Assembly (NCBI RefSeq): GCF_963662255.1
Contig: NC_085047.1
Location: 47,151,006 to 47,215,005 of the forward strand
DNA length: 64,000 bases
Direction: 5' to 3'
Origin: Cinclus cinclus
Lineage: Eukaryota; Chordata; Aves; Passeriformes; Cinclidae
Within the stretch, counting starts at the first letter, position 1. Every line of letters begins with the position of its first letter. The notes under the pieces were generated by a model that was not told the origin of the DNA, searched no databases, and saw nothing but the letters and a program-made list of their open reading frames with translations. The position numbers and the translations under genes are program-made. Shown piece by piece: positions 47,481-58,943 of the stretch.

Positions 47481-50400
47481 AGGAATTCCAGTAACCACTC
47501 TGAGCCAGATTTTAGAGGTTACATCCAATACATCAACATACCTTTCTTTCTTATGTTAATGAAATATCAGTCAATAACTTGTGTAGAACAAATCCTCTTA
47601 TACGTATAAGCATGTAGCTGTAAGTCACCAGGGTAGCCTAAAGCTCTAAAGCAAGAGATCTTCAGCAAGGATAAGTCAGCTTAGCTGCACTGCAACATTT
47701 CCAGTAGACATCAAATGAAAATCTGGCTGTACAGCTGAGGATTGTGTTAATGTCCCAGTGCTGCAGTTTCCTAAGCTGTTTCTTTTCTGTCATGTGGTGA
47801 CTCCTATTACTTCTACGCAGTTCTTGCCTCACAAATTCAGCTGGTGTGGTTTCCAGTTTGGATCTGTGAAGCTGAAAGGAGGGGCATTCCTCTGGGACTG
47901 GGCTAATACTGCCTTCTCTAGTATGAACAGTCTTTGTATTTATTTTGAACTTTATTTTCTGGTGGTTTTGAAATTGCATTAACTGCTGTATTCTTTAAGC
48001 GGTGCTGAAAAATCAAAAACATTTAGTTTCCAATGATTTACTCTTTCTGAAAACTGGACAAGAAAATACACTGTACGTGGCAAAGGGAACAGAGTGAATA
48101 AACCAACAAAACCCACACACCATCAAAATATCAACAGTGACTCATAAGGCTTACAAATTGCTACCTACGGAATCCAGGTGTCTGAAATAAATTATTTAAA
48201 ATCAACATCAACCATTGTGAAAGAAGTAAAATTCTTAATTTTGACAGCTAACAGTGGTGTTCGACAAATGCAAATACAAGAAACCAGATTCTATATGCTA
48301 TTATTGTAGCAAAATTATTATTTATTTAATTATTATTTCTTATTCTGTTTTGTATTCTAAGCCATGTCTAAGTTATGAGGAAGTTTTTCTTACCTGACTC
48401 CAAAGAAAATGATATGCTTAAATGTAACCTAGTCCCAAGAAACACAACAAGATTATTAGGCAGCTAAATCCAGTGTATCTGCAAACCCATTTGGGAATGT
48501 CATTTGCAAAACAGGCTCAAATGAGTCTATCTACTGTCAAACACTAATATTTTTTCTATAAGTAATTGAGTTATCACAACAGCCTAAATAAAGATGCTCT
48601 TCACCGGAGTAGATGACCTGGGTACCTGATCATCTCTATAGAGGTGCACTGTAGATGAAATAAACAAACATGCAGGTTTTGCATAGTTTTGGAAATCATA
48701 TCAAATTCAAGTATCAAATGTTTATAGCTAGGTGAAAAAAAAAAATACTATTGACATTCAGTCTCAATTTCTCTGTCACTTTCAATATTTTGTCATTTCA
48801 GATTTTGGTCAAAGTTTTCCAAAACTTTTTCTTCCATATCATGGTTGCTGTTTCATTGAAAGTTTTTATCATATTATTCTGCTTCATCTCTTCTGTCTTT
48901 ATGAGCCACAGAGGTTTTCCAAGTCTCTCATGTTTTTATTTTAATACATCCTCAATGCCTGCTTGTCTTGTCTGGTTTTTTTGGAAAAAAAAGTGAGAGG
49001 TAACTGGCTCTGTTTAAAATGTGGCTCATGCAAATGCCAGGTGTAATAATGTTCTGTTACCTCTGACTGGGAATAATGATAGGACTCTCCCATATATACT
49101 CTAAATGAAGTTATGACTTGGTAAATGATATTCTGATAGCCATTCTGCCTTCATGTAGCAGATTTCCTGTACCCTGAGAAATCCAGTGGTGTAACATGTT
49201 AATCCTAGCAGCTAGAACTCATAAGCATCCCAGGAAAAATTGTCCAGATGGTTCCTGCTGGAATTTAGGACTAGTAGTCCAAGAACAGGAGAGAAGGGAG
49301 CAGGAAGCCATTGCTGTGAAAAGCCGAGGTCACTCAGTTGTGGCCTCTGTTTATGAATATGTTGTGGGTTTCTGTGTAAGGCAATGCATATGAAAGGGTA
49401 AAACTGAGGATGGAATGGGAAGCAGTTTTGCTGGTACACATATGTGCTCTGCACACTCTGAACATTTGCCAGTGCTAGAACTTTTGACTAGTGACAATGT
49501 ATATCTTTGGAAAAATCTGAATATTCAGAAGTGAAGAGAGCTGGTGGTACCTAATTGAAATAATTTGACTGAAAATTACTCTGTATGTCTGTTCTGTGCA
49601 TATGTGTTTCTATGAATGTATTTGGCTTTACTTTGTGACAGTCATTCTTGTGTTCGATGACGATACATGTACTGCTGTAGACTATAAGGCTAGGTTTTAG
49701 AAAAACTGTGACACTGTGTATCTAAATATAAACGAGGAGTAGCTGTGCAAGTTGTTGGGTTTATCCTGCATGTAGTGGAGATGATGGGAGACAGCTTTCT
49801 GTGCTGAGCGGAAGATCTCACTTCCTGAGGCACCAAGATTAGGAAGTCACTGTGTGCATGCAGGGAACAGCCTGGAAGACATGGAGTGTTTGAAAGAGAA
49901 ATTAAGCTGTCCAAAAACTGACATCTTTGACAGAGCAACTGGGGAGAATGGGAACATGCCAACAGACCTGTGAAGCTCTGCAGGGCTGTGAATACAAAAA
50001 AAGGAGAAGCTGAAACTTAAAAGGAGTGATAATGGGGAAATTCCTGAATTTGCAATTATTGTGTTAAGAAGATCTTCCATGAGGGAAGTACATGAAATAA
50101 CTAAGAGTCATTTCACTTCAGAGTGTTAAATTATTCTCATGAGCAAAAAGTCTGTGATGAACAACTTTTTAAGATGACACCCTTTAGGGAAACATTCTTA
50201 AAACTCTTACCAGTTCATTCTCTCCAAGGTAGATTTCAATTTGTGAACTACTGAGCATTCCACACAGCACATCACAGCTCTGTTCCTTATTTAACTTCTG
50301 CCTATAAGTCGCTACAAGTCTTTAATCTGGAATGTGTGGATATAATTTTTTTCCTGACTTGGCTACTGTTCTTCCAATGTTGTTAATTTCAGTGGGTATC

Positions 50401-50711
50401 TTTCATTAGCTAGTTTGGAAAGATGACTCAAACCCTCAGTGGCTTCAGATCGGCACCAAAATTTGTGTCAATGGGCCAAGGTCTTGAGATGATCCCAAAG
50501 GAGCCCTCAAAATTACAGTTGATAGCTACCCTGAAGACATAAGGAGAAAAAAAAAATAGAAAATACCCTGTTATTTGTCTTTGCTTCAAATTATGCAAGA
50601 GTAATATTATGCTGCTCTTTAACATCAGTGTTCTCCACCTTCAACTCTTTTTTTCCACTTGAACTGAAAACCTTTCCAAAGGATAAGACTGGAGTCTACA
50701 AGAGACTGCTA
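47481..50711. other. AT-rich non-coding stretch, nothing recognised
   Basis: No RNA, transposon or coding signature recognised. Open frames of 105 codons or less overlap on both strands (for example 47662-47979 minus and 47758-47982 plus). Confidence 0.5.
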
Positions 50712-50818
50712 GATGCCAGTCCTACAAATATCTTTGCACATGTTTAGCTTCATGCACAGGGGTGGTCTTGCTGATGTCAAGTTAAGCACATGCTTAAGTG
50801 TTTAGAAGACTCAGCCTT
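50712..50818. repeat. Old quasi-palindromic interspersed repeat
   Basis: The left half contains cctacaaatatctttgcaca tgtttagctt and the right half gttaagcacatgcttaagtg tttagaag. The reverse complement of the left half lines up with the right half at about 18 of 30 positions. I recognise this pattern ('cctgcaaacacttatgcacatgctta...gttaagcacatgcttaagtgtttgcagg') as a repeat common in turtle, crocodilian and bird genomes, but cannot name its family. The symmetry suggests a non-autonomous DNA element or a hairpin-type relic. Confidence 0.45.
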
Positions 50819-51893
50819 ACATCTGACATCCAAGTAAACAGACAATCATCTTAAATTCTCTTGGAATTTCTGATCAAAAAGGATGTTTTATTAAAAACAA
50901 ACCAAATCTTTTAATGTATCTAAATTCAGCATAAAAATAGCTTTTAAATAAAAATTATATTTATAGCTTTTAACTTTTAATTAGTGAAATCCCTTTTTAT
51001 AGACTGAAGTTTAAAACTTCATATTTATTTTAATACCTAAATGCTACTTTTTAAATTATCAAAGGTCAAATACATCTCCACTAAACAGAATTTACTCTAT
51101 TGATACACCAGTTAAGCATCAGTCACTCACCTTTGTTTTAATTAAATTGATTCTCTTGTATTCCAGGATTTGCAGATAAAAAGTTTATTCCTGTAGTGAT
51201 GAATTCAGCATTGTTATGACACCCACAAGTAAGAATTTGAAAGACAATCCATTATACTTTCCCAGCCTCTTCCATGCAGTGATCCCAAGCCACTTTGTAA
51301 AACTCACAGAAGTATTCTTAAGCCAGAGGAGCATTGCTGGCTGCATGAAGGGGGCTGGGTACCCACAGGGGCTGCTGCATGGGTGTGTTCAGTGCTGCAC
51401 CTTGTGCTCGAGGATCATGTTCTCCACATCTAAAGAGCATTGTTTGGTTTCAAGCTTCTTTGGTGAGGCAGGAATCCAAGAAGACTCTGAGCAGTAACAG
51501 ATCCTGCCACTGACAGACAGACAGAACAGTGGGTATTTTGTGGTCTCAGGTATCCTCAGACCTGGGAAGGGGAACCAGGTACCAATAGTTTATGCTTCAA
51601 AGACATAACAGGCTGAACAAATGGCTAGGTGACATTAATTGAAGGTAACAATTTAGTTGATGAATTTAGACATCACGCTCTTTTTTCCTGTTTATAAATT
51701 GTCTGTAAAGTAACTGACTTTTCCAAACTGTTAGGATGAGCGAGTTTGCATAAAGCAAAAAAAGATACCCACAAAGCAAAATTTTGTTCAGGAGACTCAG
51801 ATCTGGTTTTGTGAATGTTGTATTTTGCCAGACCTAAACCATCAATTTCCACCAAAATGACTCAGTTTAAAATAACTTCTGCTTTGGTTTTGC
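50819..51893. other. AT-rich non-coding stretch
   Basis: Strongly AT-rich between 50880 and 51070. Nothing recognised. A 93-codon plus-strand frame (51216-51497) lacks recognisable motifs. Confidence 0.5.
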
Positions 51894-51940
51894 CAAAAAA
51901 CCAACAAAAAAAAAAAAAAAAAAAAAACCAAAAAAAAAAC
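51894..51940. repeat. A-rich tract with A22 core
   Basis: A-rich sequence interrupted by single CC or C, with a core of 22 uninterrupted A. I looked for a retroposed transcript upstream and saw none, and no AATAAA lies at the usual distance. Confidence 0.9.
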
Positions 51941-52629
51941 AGCTCAGAAAAGACTCAGTAGCTACATGAGAGAACATAGGATATTATTTGAACTGATCTA
52001 CAAATAGAACCTTCCTTCTATCTTACTGTAGAATGAATGTGTGTATATACAGAAATGGCATCTGATATACCTCAGCAGAAAAGATGAGTCTTACTTATCA
52101 GCCATGAAGTTTCAAAACACTTTCAGAGATATTTTAAGAGCAACAGGTAATAACCTACATATTTTTTCATAAATATATGCTGAAGTTACTAGCTAATTTA
52201 CACAGTAGATGGAATATAGGACGCATGACCTTGAATTTGAAAATCTACTGCTTTCTTCCCCTTTGCCTGGAAAACCAACTTCCTTCAGTCAAAGAAATAC
52301 ATAATCACATTGTCTTGTTTGACATGCCAAGCAAGACCCCCTCTGGGAATGGTATCAGTGTCAAAGAGGCAGCACCAACACATATGCAGTGCCCTGACAG
52401 AGTCCAGTCGAATTTAGAAGGGAATAGGGGAGGTCAAATATCCCGTCTGCCTTGCAGCTTAAATCTTTACCATAAAGCCAATGGTCTGTGAAAACTATTC
52501 ATAGTCAGAAAAGAAAACTAACTGATTCACGTCTCTTGAAGGCTTGAGGAGTGACTTCTAAACCTAAGATTACACTTAGCTAATGCTCCTTGTACTACTT
52601 GTACTTTGTACTACAACCTTGAAAGAAAG
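51941..52629. other. Non-coding stretch upstream of the SINE
   Basis: A plus-strand open frame of 104 codons (52177-52491) has no recognisable domain. No other signature seen. Confidence 0.45.
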
Positions 52630-52746
52630 TCACAGAATAGTCTGAGTTGGAAGGATCCTCTCTTCAGAGAATGGGCTGTACAAGGATTGAGTCCATGACC
52701 TTGGCATTATTAGCACCATTCTCTAACAAACAGAGCTAATTCATGA
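52630..52746 (-). mobile_element. tRNA-Ile(AAT)-derived SINE with CR1 tail (TguSINE1-like)
   Basis: On the minus strand the element starts with a decayed tRNA-Ile: attagctctgtttgttagag (D-arm and A box), then the anticodon region gtgctaataatgcc with anticodon AAT, then aaggtcatggactcaatcct (B box and T-arm) and tgtacagccca. I count about 54 of 69 positions matching the vertebrate tRNA-Ile(AAT) as I remember it, with many changes at former CpG sites. About 16 bases follow, then a tail (52630-52655) that matches the 3' end of the CR1 copy at 24491-24516 in 24 of 26 positions. A tRNA head plus CR1 tail is the layout of the zebra finch SINE I know as TguSINE1, mobilised by CR1 enzymes. It is not a functional tRNA gene: the acceptor 5' side is lost and several paired positions are mutated. 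Confidence 0.85.
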
Positions 52747-53359
52747 TCATAGCAAGTCAACAGTTTTCTGGAAGTTTAAAGTTAGTCCTTTTTCAAGTCC
52801 TTTATCAAAACTCTATTAGCCTATCCACACTAAAATTAGATTAAATGTAACTAGCGCAACTTCAGGTGAAAATAAAACCCTTATGGGCAAGTTTTACGAA
52901 ATCTTAGACCACAAGAGCTGGACAATTGACTAAGGAAAAAATGGCGATTTTTGTATCCATATTTTAGATGCTAAAACTGTTGTAATGAATATATGCAAAA
53001 AAAATCATAGCTCCCTTTTATGAGATCCTGAGTACTGCTGACCAGTGTGGCCTCATTTTGACCAGGAGCACTCAGAGTAAGAGGGAAGGTTATACTTGTA
53101 CAGTGTTACAGGAGCCTTTGCTCATATCACTGGAAAAGCCACATCTGGGTCAATGCAAGTGCCCCAGGAAAACATCTTGCCTCTTTCTGTGGCTACCTTG
53201 CTCTAGGTCAGGCTGTCACAACTGGTGGCATGGCTCCTAAAAAACTCTTTTTCATTTCAAGAAGAGCTGTCACCGAGCATTATTTTGTTCAATAACTTAA
53301 AACAAAAAAGAAATCCCCTTTCAACTTTTTACTTAGTTTCCAAGAGTCCCAAAATATAC
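52747..53359. other. Non-coding stretch between SINE and GC-rich segment
   Basis: AT-rich on the left and rising in GC to the right. No gene or repeat recognised. Confidence 0.5.
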
Positions 53360-54960
53360 CTTTTCTAAACAACTCTAGAACAATAACAACAACTGTAGCT
53401 CCAACCTCTGCACACACCCTTGCACCCCGTAGCCCAGATGATCCAAATCTGCCAGTCTTGTCATGCCTTTGTCTCCTCTGCTTGCTGCTCACCCCTGACC
53501 TGCTTCAGCTCATGTTCAGACCTTGCAGTGGTGAGCTCTGTTCCCACACGCCCAGGCAGCAGCGATGGCTTTGCTCCATCCTAGCAGATATGCCATGAGC
53601 AAGGCAAAGACACTTCCCCAGCAGTGCCTCTGTCTGCTTCGTAGGCTGCCGGTGATAGTTCCCACCAGAGGAGCCCATACAGTGTGGTGCTTTCTTTCCT
53701 GCGAACATGAGGGACAAAAGAGGCAAGCTGTTTGCTTGGGCTGCCAACCTGGCCCCCAGGAGTCCAGCATAACACTGGTGTTGCTGTGGGGATGTAGCAG
53801 CCTTCAAGGTGGTCTTTGCCTCACTGTCTTTATTTTGGATTTAGATTGTAAGTGGGTAGAGACTTACATGACCACTTTATATTCTTTTGAGTACCCCCTG
53901 ATGCATGAATTACCACGGTGCTGTCCAAGCGTACTTTCCCCATGCCAGACCTCAGCACCGTGTAACTCCAGGCCTTAGCAGAGCAGCCGTGAGGGAGCAG
54001 GTGCTGAGCGATGTTAAGAACTGGCAAAACAGCTTCTTCTCACATTTTAGCACAAGGTTACAGCTTAGAGTGTTTGAACTCTGCAGATCTGTAGGAAAAC
54101 TTGTTGTTAAGGTGATCTACACTTAAAGAAAAGCTCAAAATCCCTTTCCTGTCTCTCCTAGTACGTCTCAGTCGCAGCATTTATCTGTGCAGAAAGCCAT
54201 GACACCGTGACAGCCATGACAGCAGGGCTTCACCAGGCAGTGTGTCAGAGTCACCCACTTCCTGCACTTCAGGAGCTTCTGGTCTCGTAGCTGCTAGTGC
54301 TGAAAACCACACTTTACCCTTTGGTGCATTTGCTTCACCCACGTTAGCGGTTCTTGAAAAATGACTCCTAGTGTGGCAAGCGGTGACAGCAGCTGAGCGG
54401 GGCAGAAAGGGGCTGGGCCCGTGGGGCCTCGTGGTGCTGGCTGGGCGCCTGCACGGCCACCATCTGCCCCTACACAGGAGGGACACGGGGCCAGTTGCCA
54501 CGGGGGATCCTGCTGCCAAAAGTACTTTATTTCTCCTCTGATAAAGGTGACGTGCCTTCCCGCAGCTGGCAATGGGCCTCGCCACAGCTGCTGGCTGGCA
54601 GGACACGGTCCTGTGGGGACGCCACGTGCCAGCCCCAAGCACCATGCCTGATCTGAGCAGGGGAGAAGGAGGTGCCTGCTCCAGGCTGCGTTTGGCAGGG
54701 TTTGCCAGGGGGAATGAGGGAGGGCCTGGGGCAGATGTGAAGGTGGTTGGCAGAGTAAGCCTTGGGAGGAAATGCTCTGGGTTTATATCTGTGGGGATGC
54801 CTGCCTGCTGAGAGAAGGGTGGGATAGAGCAGGGTGCCTGGGGATGTGGGGAACATCTCTGGGCTAGCATGGACACAGAACTGACTGTGGGGACATGCAG
54901 GCTCCTCTAGCAAGGTGGATACAGGTTTGCTCTTTCCACAGTGGAACTGAGTCACCTTCC
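53360..54960. other. GC-rich segment with CpG-dense core (about 54180-54660)
   Basis: This is the GC-richest part of the window along with the LTR near 62 kb. The core at about 54290-54660 holds many CpG dinucleotides (for example tcgtggtgctggctgggcgc, acggggccagttgccacggg), unlike the CpG-poor surroundings. Open frames are long on both strands here: 231 codons minus (54181-54876), 142 codons minus (54527-54955) and 137 codons plus (53565-53978). None shows a domain I recognise. Overlap of long frames in different registers is expected in GC-rich DNA, where stop codons are rare. It could be a small CpG island or enhancer, a GC-rich exon of an unknown transcript, or a decayed insertion. Confidence 0.5.
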
Positions 54961-55559
54961 TTTTTCCTGATGATCTGATTAGGCCTGTGAAATATAGGAG
55001 GAGACAAAAATGAGATTAATTAAGTGTGAAAAAAGGGAATTATAACAGCTAAAGATTCCTACTAATTGGAAATGTTTAAAAGTCCCAGTTAAACAGCTGA
55101 TGTTTTGATGTAGGCTTTGGGAACAGGACAGAGGTTCTCCTCAGCACAATTGTGTCTCCCCTTATTTCTTGCAGTAAATAGCAGAGGCTAAAATGAAAAA
55201 TCCCTTTTCAGTGCTCTTCAAAACTCTACAATCTCTGGAGAAATCATTCAGAAGCATCAAGTAAATGAGTGCTGTCAAATGCTGACCTTGAACTGGTGAC
55301 AAATAGCTCACTTTGCTGGCAGGTTTAGAAATGCCTCATTCCAAAGAGCCTCACAGATCTGACGGTGCCTCAGCTGAAGGCTGCATTCTGCCTCTGCTGT
55401 TGCTGCTATACTACAGGTGAAATGTTTGCTAAAGACTTCTCCTGAGTATTTACAGGGTAATCAGGTGAGAAAGACTTCCTTGCCACTAATAAATCTTATG
55501 ATCCTGCTTGGAGTAATATTTTTTAGTTGTTTCAGTTCAAACAGTAACAGAACAGCATG
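54961..55559. other. AT-rich spacer
   Basis: GC drops sharply at about 54960. No recognisable gene or repeat before the old LINE copy. Confidence 0.45.
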
Positions 55560-56690
55560 GATCCTGTGTAACAGGAAAGGAGACCAAGACAGACATGGTG
55601 TAAAGAAGCCTAAAATATTTAATGTTTGATTCTGCCTAACTTTATTGAGAAGACAGAAGCTCTGGTAAAATAAAAGAAGAGAACATGCTAAAGAGTGGAT
55701 AGATGGATTCAGACTCCCAAGACCTGATGAACAGTATTGTGTAATTTTTGAACCATTGGTGAGTCTTCACAGTAACATGAAGAGATGCAAATATGGTTCT
55801 TCTAAAAAAATCAGGAAGTTACAATCAATCCCTTATAGGAGCTTCTGGAAATGTTCTGAATTAGTTTATTAAATAAACAGTAAATAAGTTGCAGAAGGAT
55901 TCTAAAGAGTTAAAATACCCCACCAAAGCATGCAAAAATTACACTGTCAAATCAATCTTAATTCCTTCTCTGAGAGAATTTGGCTTGGAGAATAAGAGAA
56001 AAGCAGTATATGGGATTTCTCTCTGATCCCACCCAGATCTCCTGCAAACCTGAGGAAATAAACCTAGAGTTGTCAACCTAAACTGATGGAACCATTGTTT
56101 GAAATGCTTCTTTCAAAAACTTCAGAGGCTTTCAAAGGCATAAGTAGTTTTTGCTGGTTAGGTGTGACTACAAGTGTAGTACAGGAATGAAAGGTGGAGA
56201 GCATTTCTTGCTAAAGTCTTGGCTTTCAGTTTAAAAAAGAACTTAATACATTTGCTGAAGACATTACAAGCAGTTTGTAGTACCTGATCAGAATTTAAAA
56301 TTACCTTAATAAATTAGGTGGATGATCCAAATCAGTGAGATGAAATGTAAAAAGCCATGGAGCAGCCATATAGTGGAAAAGGAGAATGGGTGTCATACGG
56401 GTTGAGTCAGAAATGTGAAGGTGATGCAAAAACAGAAAATGTTATTTTGGAAAGCACTATCAAGCTGCTGTGAGGAAGATGCAAGCTGTAGCTTTTCTGT
56501 CCAGTGAGGATTTGGTGGGTACTTGGGATTTATTCTAGCAGCCAAGACAACGTAAACTGGAGCAATGTTATTTTGGGAATGTCTTAGGCAAATTGAAAAG
56601 AACCTGGAAGAGTTCAACTGGAAGAGCAGAAGGTATGATCTGTAAGGCTGAGGAAGATTTGACATCAGTCTTTTAATAAGGCTATATATT
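55560..56690 (+). mobile_element. Ancient CR1-like LINE ORF2 copy, highly decayed
   Basis: Several blocks in correct order match old amniote CR1 ORF2 on the plus strand: tgaaccattggtgagtcttc, ttattaaataaacagtaaat, ctgtcaaatcaatcttaatt then ccttctctgagagaa, gaataagagaaaagcagtat, tttgctgaagacattacaag, atcagtgagatgaaatgtaa, gggtgtcatacgggttgagt, gatgcaaaaacagaaaatgt, aactggagcaatgttatttt, aaattgaaaagaacctggaa then gagttcaactggaagagcag, and ggtatgatctgtaaggctga. The stretch spans the region upstream of and within the reverse transcriptase and its C-terminal part. The catalytic portion ('DFSKAFDT' to the YADD-type box) appears deleted near 56010-56240. All frames are broken. The CR1 type resembles turtle and crocodilian copies, implying an old insertion. 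Confidence 0.7.
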
Positions 56691-58869
56691 CATCTTTATG
56701 GCTGTTTGGAGCATTTGGTGAACTCAGCTTGGTTTAAAGTAATGCATCTTCAGATTTCTCTTTTTCAGGCATCAAATTTCCAAGAATGCAAAGGAAAAAA
56801 ACCCACAGGACATTAGTTATCAGAATTAGGGAAATAAAGGTTATTTTGTGTGTGGTTTTTTGTTTGTTTGTTTGCTGTTGTTATAGTGTTTGGAGTTTTT
56901 TATTTGGTTGGGGTTTTTAGTGTTTTTTATTTATTTTATTTGGTTTTGGTTTGTTTGTTTGCTTTTTACTCAGGCATCCACTGAGGAGGGTGCCATACCC
57001 AAACTGCTGAGTGAAAGACAACCTTTCTCCACGTTGTACCATTTTCCATTCATAAATTCATTGCCTTTCTGCTTTGCTGTCTGACAATGATGTTAACTGG
57101 TGTTTAGTAAATTAAAATGAAAGTATGACATAGTGCCTATAATTTAATCACAAAGAAATGTGAAACATTAACGATTTGGAGTTTCTAATAGAATCTCAGA
57201 AATGTCAAAGGTATTTAAATTCATTTCAGACATTTTTAATCTGTGCAATTTGGATGGGTTTAATTTTTCTTTCCCTGACGTGATATGTAATGGAAATTGC
57301 TAAATTTCAGGAGTGCCTAATTTAGCCTCTGATTTTTTATGGAAGTCTTACCATATTTGGAATTGATTTAATAAAGTCTTTCTTTGGAAGTGCACACTTA
57401 CAGAAACATCACAGTTGAAAAGAATAAATAAATTTGGGGAACCTTTCAGAAGTCAGTAGTTTCGGGTCATAAGATTTAACATAATGCCCTAGCTAATAAG
57501 CAGTGCAAGTCAAGAAATTGCCTTTTGGAAATACAAATGTCCAATAAAGCAATTACTAGACACTTAAAGCAGTGACACTTGCCCATGGTAAGAGACTGCT
57601 GTGGCTGGAGTCTTTACCCGAATAGCATATATTAATTTCTCATTTCTTATTCTGAAATTTTAAAAAATTTGACTGTGAGCTTAGCTTGTAAATTTCTGTC
57701 CATTCCATCTTCATTCTCAGCATGAAGATAGACATTATTAATTCTGTGTGTATATTAAAATATTTCACCTTTTGCAAACTGCTCTGAGAAAAGAAGAGCA
57801 AAACTGAAAATATGAACAGAAATGTTGTCTCCAGAGTGAATTTATATTACAATTTTCTTAGGTCATGATCTCTTTCTGGACATGTCTGACAGGGAAAAGC
57901 TGCATTCAGCAACGGGAGACATGTCTGCCCCATGACGTGGCAATTCAGCATCAGTGCATGATCTGCTATGAGAAGAAGATATAAAATTTGAAGGACTATT
58001 TTAAGAAAATAATCCAAAGTACACTTAGGATTTTTTCTCTATTCCATGTGATGAAATCTAGAGACTAGACTTTGGGAGAATAAGTGTGGGAGATTTCAGT
58101 GCAATAAAGACTCCTTTTGTGTTTCTTGCAAACATTCCCTTGTTATACTAACATATATATGCTGAATAGCTTCAATCCAGATAAGCATCTCTGTTGAAGT
58201 CCAAGGATGTTTTTTTTAACTAGGGAGATGAAAGTAGGAAAAAAAGCAGGCCATTCAAAAATAGTGAAGTTAATCATAGCTATTTGTAAAAGCCAAATGC
58301 AAAAAATTCCTTGGTCACTCTTAAGCATGAACAGTTTTGTTTATATATATGTACCTATACATATGTACCCCCATGTATGTGCTTCAGTAGTATTCAATTA
58401 ACAGATCTTCAAAGCTTGGTACAGTAACAGATTTTCTATGATAAAAATCACATTTCTCTTCCTGGATGACTATCTAGAAGGAAGGAAATCAGGGAGAAAA
58501 GCTGGAGGAAGGAATGCAGGGAAAAATGAAAGGTAGAAAGTGTTCAGGCTTGTTCATGGTGCAGCTTCACCTCTACAGTTTCTGGTTCCTCTTCTGAGCA
58601 ACAGCAAGGGAATGAAAAAATGGAGGGAAATAAACGGTGATAACATAGTCAACTGATATGCTATCACATTCCAGAAGTGCTCAGGGGCAAATAAGAATGG
58701 GTTGCACCCAGATTTTATGGAACTATAAGAGATAGCAAATGTTTCCATAAGGAAACACTGGTTTACAAGCTAATGGAAGTGAAGTATTTCTGAACCTCCT
58801 GTACTGAGGTAAGCTAGCACATCTCAGCCGAAAGCAGTGAGGATCTGGCCCACGTTCCCTATTATTCTT
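56691..58869. other. Non-coding stretch with GTTT-rich patch
   Basis: A T/G-rich patch at 56850-56962 includes four GTTT units (about 56861-56876) and a second GTTT run near 56950. The rest is AT-rich with no recognised gene, RNA or transposon. Confidence 0.5.
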
Positions 58870-58943
58870 TAGTAGGCTAATAAATTCTATAGCCTATAAA
58901 TTCTATAAATATAGTATACTATATTCTATAGTAGGCTAATAAA
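58870..58943. repeat. Local 59-bp-spaced direct repeat around an AT palindrome
   Basis: tagtaggctaataaa occurs at 58870-58884 and again, identical, at 58929-58943. Between them lies a perfect 18-base palindrome at 58908-58925 centred on atagtatactat, plus repeated attctata units. It looks like a small local duplication with cruciform potential. Confidence 0.75.

Noticed and set aside
51840..51940. Retroposed transcript ending in the A22 tract
   Set aside because: No coding remnant or polyadenylation signal upstream. The tract is interrupted by C in a simple-repeat fashion.
52672..52746. Functional tRNA-Ile gene
   Set aside because: Acceptor 5' side missing, many substitutions in paired and promoter-box positions, and a CR1 tail attached. 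It is a SINE.
54181..54876. 231-codon minus-strand open frame as a real gene
   Set aside because: Proline/arginine/serine-rich with no domain, overlapped by other long frames in a GC-rich patch where stop codons are scarce. Kept only as part of the GC-rich segment.
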